Assembly: GCA_013398955.1 (NCBI GenBank)
Contig: VWPU01012722.1
Location: forward strand, 1-64,000
Direction of reading: 5' to 3'
DNA from: Callaeas wilsoni
Taxonomy: Eukaryota > Chordata > Aves > Passeriformes > Callaeidae
DNA length: 64,000 bases
Shown here: positions 36,709 through 48,365 of the stretch, piece after piece
Position numbering within the stretch: the first letter of the stretch is position 1
How the letters are laid out: each line of letters opens with the position of its first letter
Program-made: the position numbers and the translations under genes
Notes under the pieces: model-generated
What the model saw: only the letters and a program-made list of their open reading frames with translations
The model's database searches: none
Told to the model about the DNA's origin: nothing

Positions 36709-36729
36709 TTTTTTTTTTTTTTTTTTTTT
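36709..36729. repeat. Run of 21 T
   Basis: An uninterrupted T21 homopolymer. Read on the minus strand it could be the A-tail of an inserted cDNA, but the adjacent sequence shows no polyadenylation signal AATAAA in the right place and no recognisable gene, so a plain homopolymer is more likely. Confidence 0.85.
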
Positions 36730-39700
36730 AGTATTATTGTATTTATGCCTTTCTTCCCCTGCAACTCTGTAACAAAGAAAGGAAAATCCAGAACAGGACA
36801 CGTGTTATTTAATATCTGTGTCAATGTCAGAATGCAGGCATGCTTTTATTCTTTTGCCTTTTGCAATGAATGTGTGATATCTGATATATTAGGTATTAAT
36901 AAAGCAGACTGCTTTATGCTGTTTATATTGGTAATATGATTCTGGATTTTATCCCCAGCTGAGAGGAGTAGGAATGTAGATTTTTCCTTGTATATTATTG
37001 CCCAGCCATGGCTAATCAAGTATACAATATATTCAAATTTTTGTGTATTGTTTTATTTTTGATTGACTTTAATTAGAACCAGCTCTCTATATAATAAGTA
37101 GATATATTAAACGAGGAAAGGAGGGAGCAATGGCTAAAAGGCATAGAGAATGTGACTAAATAAAATTCAATAAAGAAGCCAAAATGAATGGTGCAGCACT
37201 GCACTTCATCAACAGTTTTACAGTATTTCACCCATAATTACCAGCACCAATCTCACCCGTGCCTACAGCAGTGGTCTGTCCCAGAGGCACCAGTACCACA
37301 CAGGGCTGAGGAAATCCATCTGCATTAACCAAGGGGTTCATGAGGAATTGCAAAGAAGGGGAATTTCAAAAGTGTTATAGCATGGAGTGGAAAGCATTGT
37401 TTCCTCTTGACTGTGGTGAACAGCGAAATTTAGAGATGTGAACTAATTCAGATAAAATAAGTCTCTGTTGAAGCTCTGCTTTGAAATTACGCGTAAGAAG
37501 TTGTGCACGTCCCTTTGTCTTTCCTCATACACATGCTTCCCTGTTTCTCACAAGTTTTCTTCTGGATTATATTCAAAGTCCTGCTATGACTATTGTCAGT
37601 GACAAAACTCAGATGTCATCAGGCACCTTCCCACAGAGAGAAAATCCTCTTTGTTCCAATGTCCAGTTCTTCTCAAGGAATGTCTAATACTTCCATTAAT
37701 TCAGTCAGCCCTGACCTTAATTTGCTTGCTCCTGGATAGGAGATCTGATCACATAAACCACTTGCACAAACTCCTGGGTTTACCCTGCTGAGGAAAAGAG
37801 TGGCTGGCCTGCCTAGTATCACAGCACTTGATGCCTGTTCTGCGGGGCTTTTTGCATAACATCTGGGGAGCGCCTACTTCTAAGGAAGTTTGAAAATGGT
37901 CCCTTTCATCAGCATCAGATCCCATTGTATTCAATGAGAGCTGCAGGTGTTCTGTACCACTTGGGGCCAGGCCCTTCATCATAATAAAAAGGCCAGATTT
38001 GAGCTGGAAGCTCTGTCATTAAAACTGCCTGTAGTGTATTAGTAATCTGCTGAACCTCCTAGAGGCCCAGAGAAACCTTCTGCTGCATTAGTTTAACTCT
38101 TTGTGATTATCAGAACAGGGAGGATTTAAGAAAGGACACATTAAATTCATATCACATCCCTTGTCTGGGTTACCCAAAGACTAATAGACCCAACAAAATC
38201 TTTCTTGGGAATACAAAATAAAAGGAGCTCTCTCTGTATGAGATAGCACTGACTGTCAGAAGAGTCCACAATGTTGCTCATGATGACTGACAGCCTCTCC
38301 CTCTATTTTATTATTTTACAGCTATTTTCATGTATCACACACCTGGAGATGCTTAGGAGAATTTCCAAATCATTTTTAGTGCCTCTAATCCACACACTGA
38401 ATCCATTAGTTGCCAAACTCTTCCCAAGAAGCAAGCACCATTTTGTGCAAGGGTGTTTAGCACAGGGTATGGGGGACATTTCTGCTCCAGCCATGGGAAA
38501 TGTGCTCAGGGGGAGGTTGCAATCCTGAGGGCAGGCACCCTGATGACTTCTGTTTTTACTGGATAACATCACAGTGGAAACACCAGAACAGACATGGGAA
38601 GGGAGCAGCGACTGCTGGACACCCATTCTGGCAGGTTCCCATGGTGGGAAATCTGCTGATAGGCACCACGTGGGTCATCTGCTACCAGGGCAGTGATGTG
38701 GAAACATATGAAACCAGGGTGCAACATGGTCCTGCACTGCCAGCCCAAGAGTCATTGTCTCCTGGCATGGACCAAAGTGGTACTTTGGTATTTTGAGATC
38801 AGCTGCAGGGATATACAGGAGGAAAAAGAAAGACTAGGCTACTCAGAGAAGGCTAAATGCAATAAGGAGCCTGGCTCTTCCTGTCATATTCATTAAAAGC
38901 AAATTATTGGATCAGAATGGCTGTTCAAATTGGTTCAACTAAATATTAGGATATGACTCAAATCTTCTATCCAAGTGAACATATGCATGCACTTTTCTGA
39001 AGCACAAAAATTTAGGCAGTCAAGATTTAAGAAAGGGAAGAGATTTGCATTCCTGGGGTAGGTAATTGTTTATTTTATATTTCAATTTTCACATAAGTCT
39101 GTGCTTGCTGGAGTCAGCAAAGACCAGAAATTGTAACCCAGGAGATCTGTGTAGTGTCTTGGATAATCTAAAGATGAGGTTTGGAAAAGCTTCTGAGAAA
39201 CTTCCAAGAATCTATAGCCAAATTTTCTAATATTTGCCAATCTCTGTTGTTGGAATGTTTCTCCCTGTCTAAAGCCATGACTTGTACAACTCAAAAAGGT
39301 CCACAGAGAGATGTGCAGTCCTTTTTCTTTTCCTTTTGCATCTCATGAGTTTCTTCATGTAATTTTATAATGAGCCAGAGGCCACATTACTGTGAGCTTG
39401 AAAAAACAATTAGGGTTGTGGTCACAGCAACGTGCAGAGGGTGTGAGGAATTAATAGCATCATGTTATAACTTGATAATGATGCCATGTCACATTTTTAT
39501 CATAACATATACTTTCTCTTACACTAAAAATGGACCTGAGGCAAACCCCAAGATAATCCCAACCTCTGAGATTTGGCTCCTAGTCCACCTCTTTGCAAAG
39601 CCAGTTAGACTGTAACAGGCTGTGCTAAGATTTGGGACCAGAAGCCTATCTATTTTGGGATTATATCCATGCAGATCCAAAACTTCTCAAAATGTGGTCC

Positions 39701-39745
39701 TGTCTTTTTTTTGTGGAGAGCTTGGTGGTGTGAAGCTGCTGTCAC

Positions 39746-39855
39746 GGGAAGGGAAGGGAAGGGAAGGGAAGGGAAGGGAAGGGAAGGGAAGGGAAGGGAA
39801 GGGAAGGGAAGGGAAGGGAAGGGAAGGGAAGGGAAGGGAAGGGAAGGGAAGGGAA
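39746..39855. repeat. Perfect (GGGAA)22 microsatellite, G-quadruplex capable
   Basis: Twenty-two uninterrupted GGGAA units, flanked by CTGTCAC on the left and GCTTGG on the right. Every GGG is separated by AA, which satisfies the canonical quadruplex pattern many times over on the + strand. The pure purine strand with mirror symmetry can also form a triplex. The perfect array creates artefactual frames on both strands (Arg-Glu-Gly-Lys-Gly on +, Phe-Pro-Ser-Leu-Pro on -). No interruptions suggests a young or highly mutable locus. Confidence 0.97.
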
Positions 39856-42800
39856 GCTTGGCATTGGGTTTCTTGTGTTGGGTCTTTGCCTCCAGTTGTT
39901 GAGGGTGTGGGAGCAGTCCCAGACCTTGTGGTGAGGAGTTCCAAAAGATGAGCTATAAGGCAACTTCTGCACGTTTGCATACAATCCTTTGAAGGACGGG
40001 AGAAGGTTTCAAGCTCAGGGTCTGGACTGCTCATGACTGGAGACTTGAATAGGCTGTCTCATACAACGAGTACCACTGCTCATTCTGTCAGTGAACCTTA
40101 TTTAGCTTTACTGACAGAGCAGCTGCTTGTGCATCCAGAAGCTGTCTGTCCAACATGAAGAAGGACAGACTTCTCATGTAGTCAAGTTTTAGGGCATCCA
40201 AAAAATATAATATCCCCACATGTGAAAATACAGGTCTTCTTCTTGTTTTTTTGTACTATCATCTTTGGCATTAGAACAGTTTTTTTCTCTTGACCCTTAT
40301 GAAGACACCAGAAAACTCTTGTAAATGAACATTTTAGGAATTTCTTCTCTATGTCTCAAGCTCTCAAGCTCCTACAGAAGTCCTTGGAAACAGGTGGTTA
40401 AACCAATTCTCCCTTCTTTTGCTGAGGTCTCAGAGGTTATTACTTGTTTTAGAAAGCATGTAGCTTTGTTACCACTCTGTAACTCATCGAGCTTTCCTTG
40501 GAGATTCAGCCAGACTGAAAAGAGCACCCCAGATGGAACTATCAAGAGAGGAAGAAACAATTTCAGAGAGTGGGACATGGGAGCACATCCTTTTCTCGTC
40601 CATGTTGTATTTTCTTCTCCTTAAAGATGCAGGGAAAAGGATCGTAAGAGCTGGGGGTGGTTCTGCATTGCAACACACCTGACATCTGGGGAAGTTTGAG
40701 CCTTGACAAGGATTCTGGTGTGTCTCATAGCAATGCCCCACTCATCACCCCAGTGCTTTGTCTTCCTGTCCTCTCTCCTGCTGTCTTGTGGTCCACCTGG
40801 CAGTGCCGGTGTTTTGGCATTAGTCCTCAGACTGAATTTGTTAAGATGTATGTTAAGATGTATGTCCATTTACAAGCACACTGAGAGAAGACATGAATTA
40901 CAAATATTATGATGCATTAAGCTAAAAGACAATGGTTAAATAAGAAAGCTGAACAGCGGGGATCAAGGAAAATAACTGGAATTCCATCAAAAGAGAAGAT
41001 GAATGAACAGAACTACACTGACATCTGCTGGTCCATACATCAGCAGTGGCATTGTTACTGCCACCAAGAATTGCCGCGGTGACGAGGAAAAATGACACAT
41101 TAAACTCAATAAATCCTTCAAAGATACCTGCCATTTCCATCACACTTATACACCACCTACTGCCCTGCTGCACTCTCTGGTCATCTGGGCAGGATCTCTT
41201 AGGGAAGAAGTTTTTATATTTGTACAAGAGTAGGTTGTATTTTTTTCCTTATTTTTCCTTGTTTTGTTTTGAGGTATTCAGTGTTTCAGGTTACTGGAGC
41301 TCTGCATAGACTTCTGGGCTTGCAGAGATCCTGCACAGACAGCCAGTCCACATGCAGGACCTGGCTCCATACAGTTTGCACTCCAAATCCCACACGTGGG
41401 ATTCCACAGCCTGTGGTGCTGCACTCCTGCACTGCTGTGCATGCACCCAGAAAATCCCGTAATTCATTGAACTTGCTGTGTAAGCACTGATCAATTCTAC
41501 AGCACATATGCAGTTGGTCTGATGAGTCCTAGGCGCTACAAACTCACCATGTAACCCTTAGGCACTGTTTCTGTCCAGGAAATTTTGCAGAGAAATATGG
41601 AAGCAACTGCTTTCAGATTTTCAATTTTTGGCAGATAGCAATTTATATATTTTTTAATGAAGATACGTAATGCTTAACTGCAGTAAAGTATCATTTGGCA
41701 CCTAGGGGAAGAAAGTTGTTTAGGAAAGAAGGCAATTACACTTATCAGAATATACATACACAGAATTGTGATTTTGAATATCGTATTGCATATTCACCCA
41801 CCTTTACAAATCTTTCAGAGAGATGTTGGGTTTTTTGTAACACTGAACCCTCATCTTTCTAAATTGTGAAGAGTAAAACAAATGCACTGAAAACACATGT
41901 CCATTTAGACTCCTATATGCTGGGAGAGCTATATGTGAGAAGAGGAGACACTAAAGACAGTGGGAAATCAAGGTTTTTTCCTATAATTTAGTGGCTTCTC
42001 TTCAGTTTGTACATATTGATAGACAATTAAACCACAGTCCTTATAACGCAAGCTAAAACAAAGATTGTGACATTTTAACACATGAAAAAATCCGTTTAGT
42101 TACCTCTCAAAAACACACCTCCTTAAAATATTCTTTTCCCTTAAATAGTAAGTTAACAATGATATTCTATTTCTTTTACTGAAAAAATAACAGTCTTTTG
42201 GTAAGCAGCTGATTCACTTGCAAATATGCAACCCGCACCCTTACTGTCTTAATCCGGATGACAAGGGGGTGGGGCTGGACCATCTGAAAAGGAGCTCTCA
42301 GTTTCCTTTCCAAATCACTGCTGTGGGATTTCTCTGGGTGGATTTTGATTGTTCTGCTTTTACTGCACGCAGAGCATCTTCTTTGCACATCTAAGTGCAG
42401 AGGCGAAAAGATCTCGCTGTTCTTGCTGTTGAAAGAGTAGGGCAAAGAACAGACTTGCATTCATACATGAAAACCCAGACATTTGTTGGAAGTCATTGTT
42501 CCTTAACCATTACCAAAGAGTGAAAAGAAACAGCTGGATGAAACAATCAAAATACATTCCGAAGCATGGATAAAAATCAATTAGAACATTTCTGGCTGCT
42601 TCTAATTATTATTAACAGCAATTAAGTCCATGTTATAAAACAATTCCAAGAAAACAAGCTTTGGGGTTACACTACCTAAGCAAATTCAGCCCCCGCCTGG
42701 CGTCCCCCAGAATTTCTCCAAGTCAGAAGACCTAGGAGGCTTCAGCAACTTAGCTTATCAAAGAGAAGGTTAAGAGGTAACTTGATCAAACACTATTTTT

Positions 42801-45800
42801 ATTTCAAGAGGAAACACAGAGATGATAATAAATTTTCAGTCCACTAGACAGAGGTATAACAAGAGCAAAAAACCATTACTAAACCTGGTAAGAACAGAGC
42901 CACTAACAAAGAAAAGGAGGCTGGATGGGATTGTCACCTCTCTGTTTTCAGAAGCTAATGCTGATCCAAATAATCAGAAGCAGGGTGCTTTTCAAACAGT
43001 GTTAGGATTTGAAGGGGTTTGGTTTAAGTTTCTTCTTTTAATGGGAATATTTTCTGTATTGTGCTACTCATATGAATCTTAAGGCTGCAAAAAGAGCATT
43101 CTGTTCATCTGATATTCTGCCTTGCTTTGGCCAAAAGGTTTGTAAGTGTTAATTTCTGCTTTGAGATCAACAGATGCTCCTGATTTGAATTATATTGGTT
43201 TTTTTAAAAAACATTCTGGATTTGAAAAATATCCAGAATTAGAAATTTCACTGAAGTAACAATACACTGGCTTAAAGACCAATTACTGTTGCAGTTCAAA
43301 ATGTTCACCTCATTTCCCACTTGATTTTGTCTATTTTCTTGACTTACATTCTTGTTATATCTCTATCTGCCAGACTGCAGAGTCATCTCATATTCTGTTT
43401 CTGTTCCTTAAGAAAGTATTAGCTGTCTGTGATAAAGTTTCTGCTTCTAGTCTTCTTTGATAAGACAAAAAGCTTGAACGTCTTCATTCTTTCACTATAA
43501 ACAGCATATTCTGTGTTTCTCACTATTTCCAAAGACATTTTTCTGAGACCTCTTCCCATTCTCAGTATTATTCCTGAAGTATTTCACTTCAGCAGGTAGC
43601 TAACGTAGACAGCTGGCAGGGCACAGCCGATGCGGGGAATCTCGATAAGCCACAATAACTTACCCATCATTGGGTAGCCAATTCTGCATGAGCCAAAAGG
43701 GTGCTGTACTTGTAAAATACTGCAGCTTGTGTCGTTATTTTGTCTTGACAAACAAGGTTTATCATCCAGATTTAATGAGTTATGGAGATGTTATCTGACT
43801 AGCCTGGACAAACATGGTACAGACTGTCACTTAGTAACTGTCACAAATGAAAATAAATCCTTACATGTCTGAGTGTTTCTGGAGGTGTGCCACAATCAGC
43901 CACACAAATAACAGCTTGCATCAAAGTAATAACAACATATAGATTTTCAAAAACAAGGCCATGTACCCCACACAAATCTGCCAAGAGATAACGGTGTCTC
44001 TACTGGCTCTCAAGATAAGTGCTAAAGTCTCTTTAGGTTTGAGTATCTCAGTGATGCACTGTGCTTGGAAGTTTACCGGAGACTTTACCTGATGCTGATA
44101 AAGGACTTTTTTTCATTTAGCAAAGGTAGCTGTGTCAAACATATGTCATCTTTTCTCTGTTGCAGTGGCATTCAACATGCTTTTGAGTTCATTTCAAGTA
44201 GGTTTGGTTGTTTGTATTTTTTATCTACTGATGTCTGATATCATTTGACTACAATAATCCTAAAAATGTTCTGGTGGAGGTGTGGACTCTTGATAATTGG
44301 TTTCTTTCCAGAATCCTGATAACAGATTTCTTTCTTTGCTTCTCTTTGAAGAACTTGTTAGATGTAGCCCATAAGTGTCTTTGGACGACGGGTTGAAAAC
44401 CACTCTCTCCATGTTCTTGACAACTGCATGCAGTGGTTATACTGAAGATGCTATCACAAAAGTTGAGATCAATAATAGGCAAGCTGAAACTCTGATGAAA
44501 ATGTATTACAGCAACTGGACTTGTGCATTTTATCAGCACAAGAATGTTGACTTTCAAGGCACCTTGTGTAAACTCTTCCACAAACTCCTTTCTGGATGAA
44601 GGTTTGATCAAAAATAACCCTGGACTAAATCTGAGATCTTTTCTGCATTCCAATCAATTAAGACAATGATTGTGTATGTCAGCAAAGGGGAATTCCCAGA
44701 ACATTTTGTACCTACTTTATAATCAGTTAAAAATGTAAATGGTAAATGTAGTTGTGGAGTTATGCAGTAGGATAGATTTTACATTGGCAGCTTTGACAAA
44801 TATGTCTAAGAATAGAAAGGAAAAAGTATCTTATGTTCTGTGTTGACTCCAAAAATGAAGAAATAACAGGGATATGATTCGAAACCATTCCTAGTTCAAT
44901 TGAACACTTGTCTCCAATTCAGAGCAACACCACACCCTCATTTTCTGGGAATAAATCCATTAATGAATGAATGAAAAATTTTAGTTTGCAGCAAAGATTT
45001 GCATTCAATAAAAAAAAGTGGCAGAGGTTGACTTTTATTATTCTTCTGAGCCAGAGTTATAACAAGAGTGCAATTGGCAGACACGAGGTCTGTAATGTAA
45101 CAAAACACAAAATGCAATGCCAAATGCAGGAGAACAATGTGGACAACGGCAGCAAGAAAACAAGAACAGCAATATTATTTACATGCACACTCCCACGGCA
45201 AACACGGAACAGAATCTGTGTCTTCAGTGTTCCTGTTTCTAGTGTAGCTTCCTCGCTGTGTTTGTATTGACACCAGTGGCACACATCACTCCAGTGAAAT
45301 CACCCAGTCAGTGCTTGCCAAGAGTCTGGTGCGACTTCAGCTGGGCTTCATTGCTCCCTGGACAATTGGCCATGACACACAACAGTGTATGCTGGGAGCT
45401 GACCTTATTATAGAGAATAAATCTTTTGCACGTGGGGCACGTCAACCATGTGGTACATATGCAGATCCACTGTGCAGCACCAGTGTAATATGGCAGGCAG
45501 ATGTTACACTGGATCAGTTACTTTTGTTTCTTGCAGTGTTGTCAGTTCTATTTAGACATCATCATGCACATTGCCACAAGACTCTTGAGTAGTACAGCCA
45601 TACAAAAGAGAAAATCCACAACTCTCCAGACACTGAAAAGGTAGCAGTGTCATGTAGCTCAGGAGAAGGTTTCTGGAAGGTAATACATGGTTATGATAAA
45701 ATCTTAAGGATGCTGCAGGATGCTGAAATGCCTCAGTGGATATGGCTGATGCCTCTGTGTTACCCAGTTAAGGGGATAAAAAAAACCCACTTAAGTCCTT

Positions 45801-48279
45801 TCAGCTAAATCTAAACCACAAGATATCTCCAGTCTCAAATACACCATGCAGTCATGAGATCCTACTCTACTACTTTTCCAAAAGTCATGCTTTATTTGAG
45901 TATAGTGGGTAGCCTAGACCTCTCTACAGCTCACATAGCGAGCGCAGTTTTGTGCGAGCAAAGAGGCATTTAGTGTGTCCCCTCCGAATGTGACACAGGA
46001 CAGAGCCAGTCTTCATGGTGACAGAGCAGCTGAGGCGTGCACACCTCGGAGGTCTGCTTTATGTGTGAAAACACAAATCAGCTTGGCTGCAGGCTTTGCT
46101 GCTTTCATCATTCTATTTTTCTCCCAAGGCTAACCTAAGTGAAGGTAAAGGTTGGGGAAAAAAAATGAACAAAGCAAAACAAAAACCCTACAAAAGAGCA
46201 GTCCATTATAGAAATATATAGCAGAGAAATAAAAAGTGTCCTTTCCTGTGCTCTTAAGAAGTGTTCATTTCCAGCCTCTTACAGTCGTCCTTCGACAGGC
46301 AACTGGCAAAGCAGCGGAGAGAAGGGACAGAATAAATCTGTCGTCCAGGAAAGTGGCATTCTGGGTCCTGTAGGTTCACTCTTCACCCTTTTCTTTTTAT
46401 TTCCTCAGGGGCAGCAGCGAAGGTTGATGATGCCCTGGGCTCCTAGTTCATGGGCCACTGGCTTTTCCTTCTGTCCCCTGCTGGGCCTCTGTCATAATGA
46501 GAAGTAGCAGTTTTCAAGGGTAACATTTTACATGCCATAGCTGTCTTATTCTAGGTACAGAAGGTCTGCACAAGAACTTACACTGTGCACGCATGGCTAG
46601 GTAAGAATTTCAAATAGTAAAAGTAATAATAATAATAAGAAAAAATACCATTCATAAAGTATTAATTTATTTCTGAAGAAAACCACATTGAAGTTTGGAG
46701 ATGAAAATGAAATGCACTCAAATTTCATAAGAAGTGTATGGGTAATTCCTTTTTCATGAAAATCATACAACACAGATTTGCAGATTATTCACATCTTTCA
46801 CTGACACCACTTGGAATTATTAGGTCAGTGCCTTTGGAAATCTTAAATCTGTAAAGAATGTTTAAATTCCAATTAAAGGAAATGCTAGCTGTAGTTAATT
46901 AAATGGAAGTCTTGTAAAAAATTATACTTAAAATATTTTTCATTCATCATTATATATTTTTGAATCTCATAAACCAGAATTACAGTCATTTTGAAAAGAG
47001 GCTAGTCACAAAATTGTCAGTTTCCTTGAAATGTATTAGTTTTCTGAAATTTGCCATTGTATGTATCTTTGTTCTTTTCAGAAATAAGAAAATTACCATC
47101 TAACAGTCTTTTATAGTTTTGGGTTAGTTTGGTCTATTTTATCCTTCCTTTTTTCCTCCATAGCAAGACAAGAAACAAAGGTAAAAAAGAGGACAAATGC
47201 AAAAACTAGGAAACTGAGAAAAAAAAAATACTGACACCCCCTCAAGTCAAATAGAAAAATGTTCTCCTTTTGAGAACAAACTCATTAAAAGAAATATATA
47301 AAAAATTCTCTGAACCCTCTCAAAAGATGTCAATAATTACATTTTTTGACATTTTCATGGAAAATATCATTAGTATTAACAGTATTTTAGAAATATCACC
47401 AATCTTTTCAATCAGCTTTCTGATCTTTTACATGGATGTTATGAGAGAGACAGTATTTCAATTGCATGTGAAAAAAAAAAGAAAATTTATAAAATAATTA
47501 TCATGCTTTTTGCCTTTTTCTTTTTTAATATATAAATACTGATAAATTGTTTCCCATATTTTAAAAAATATTTTAAAACATGACCAAACTTCAATGTTAA
47601 TCAAACATTATTTGATGATGAAAAACCAATAGAAACAATGAATTCATCACAAGAATTCCTGCATGGTGTTGAATGCCCACAACACATTAATATTACAGAT
47701 TATATCTGAAAAACAAGCTAAAGTCTGGGTGCCTCTTCGAACCTGTCAGAAATGAACCTTCATTCATTGTTAAAGGTTAATTAAAATAAAACAGCCAGTG
47801 TAGTCCTGAGCTAAGCATATCAGAGCAAGAAGCAGAAGATCTGGATTTCAGAACCTTTCCTCTCCAAGAGTAGCATAATGTATTGTTTTTCCATGATTTA
47901 TTTGTGTTGTGAGAGCTCCTAATGACCCCCTGGTGACAGAGAAAGAGAGAAGTATTTGTCTAAGACAGTGATGGCTCTGAAATCCCAGATCTTCTGAATT
48001 CTTGTCCAGCGTTCAGAGAGACCACACTGTCTGTTTTAATTAGTTGTGAAATGTTGATTTCCTGCTTCCACATACAGGATAATATTAAAATTGCAATTAA
48101 AGGCATTTAAAGAAGAAGATTAGAGATGTGTCTGTCCTAGGAATTGCCACGCTGGGTGGCAATTCTATATTCTCAGAGCAATCAGATCATTACACTGCTA
48201 CAGATCTGCATGTCCAGCGTGAAATTGGTTTTCCAAACAGCCAGCCTTCTTGCCCGCTTGCCTGCCTCCCTCTGTACCT
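39856..48279. other. Unique DNA, no gene seen
   Basis: No gene or named transposon. Holds a 12-bp duplication (40840-40863, GTTAAGATGTAT twice) and a 9-bp-stem inverted repeat (43213-43239). 46600-47620 is a strongly AT-rich kilobase with poly-A/T runs. A consensus-like acceptor and donor surround 46409-46600. 42590-42660 has several AATTA/TTATTAA cores. Confidence 0.6.
43213..43239. repeat. Inverted repeat, 9-bp stem and 9-nt loop
   Basis: ATTCTGGAT (43213-43221) and its reverse complement ATCCAGAAT (43231-43239) flank an A/T-rich 9-nt loop. Stems of this length occur by chance in a window of this size, so function is not implied. Confidence 0.7.
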
Positions 48280-48282
48280 CCT

Positions 48283-48357
48283 CCTTCCTTCCTTCCTTCC
48301 TTCCGTCCTTCCTTCCTTCCTTCCTTCCGTCCTTCCTTCCTTCCTTCCTTCCGTCTT
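48283..48357. repeat. TTCC microsatellite with 24-bp higher-order period
   Basis: A pyrimidine-pure array of TTCC interrupted by single G bases at 48305, 48329 and 48353, exactly 24 bp apart. The whole 24-bp block (five TTCC plus one GTCC variant) has therefore been copied. A run of eight C follows (48358-48365). Reading it as protein gives Pro-Ser-Phe-Leu repeats, an artefact. Confidence 0.95.
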
Positions 48358-48365
48358 CCCCCCCC

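Larger units (their letters stand above)
32596..39745. other. Unique DNA, no gene seen
   Basis: No gene recognised. Contains a CA/CG tract (35111-35145), a G-rich minisatellite (35477-35563), a run of 21 T (36709-36729) and AT-rich DNA around 36880-37110. All open frames are short and unremarkable. Confidence 0.6.

Noticed and set aside
36709..36729. T21 run as the tail of a minus-strand processed pseudogene
   Set aside because: No polyadenylation signal and no recognisable coding sequence lie next to it on the expected side.
39687..40034. Minus-strand 115-codon frame with Phe-Pro-Ser-Leu-Pro repeats, and its plus-strand Arg-Glu-Gly-Lys counterpart
   Set aside because: Both are direct readings of the (GGGAA)22 microsatellite and have no independent coding signal.
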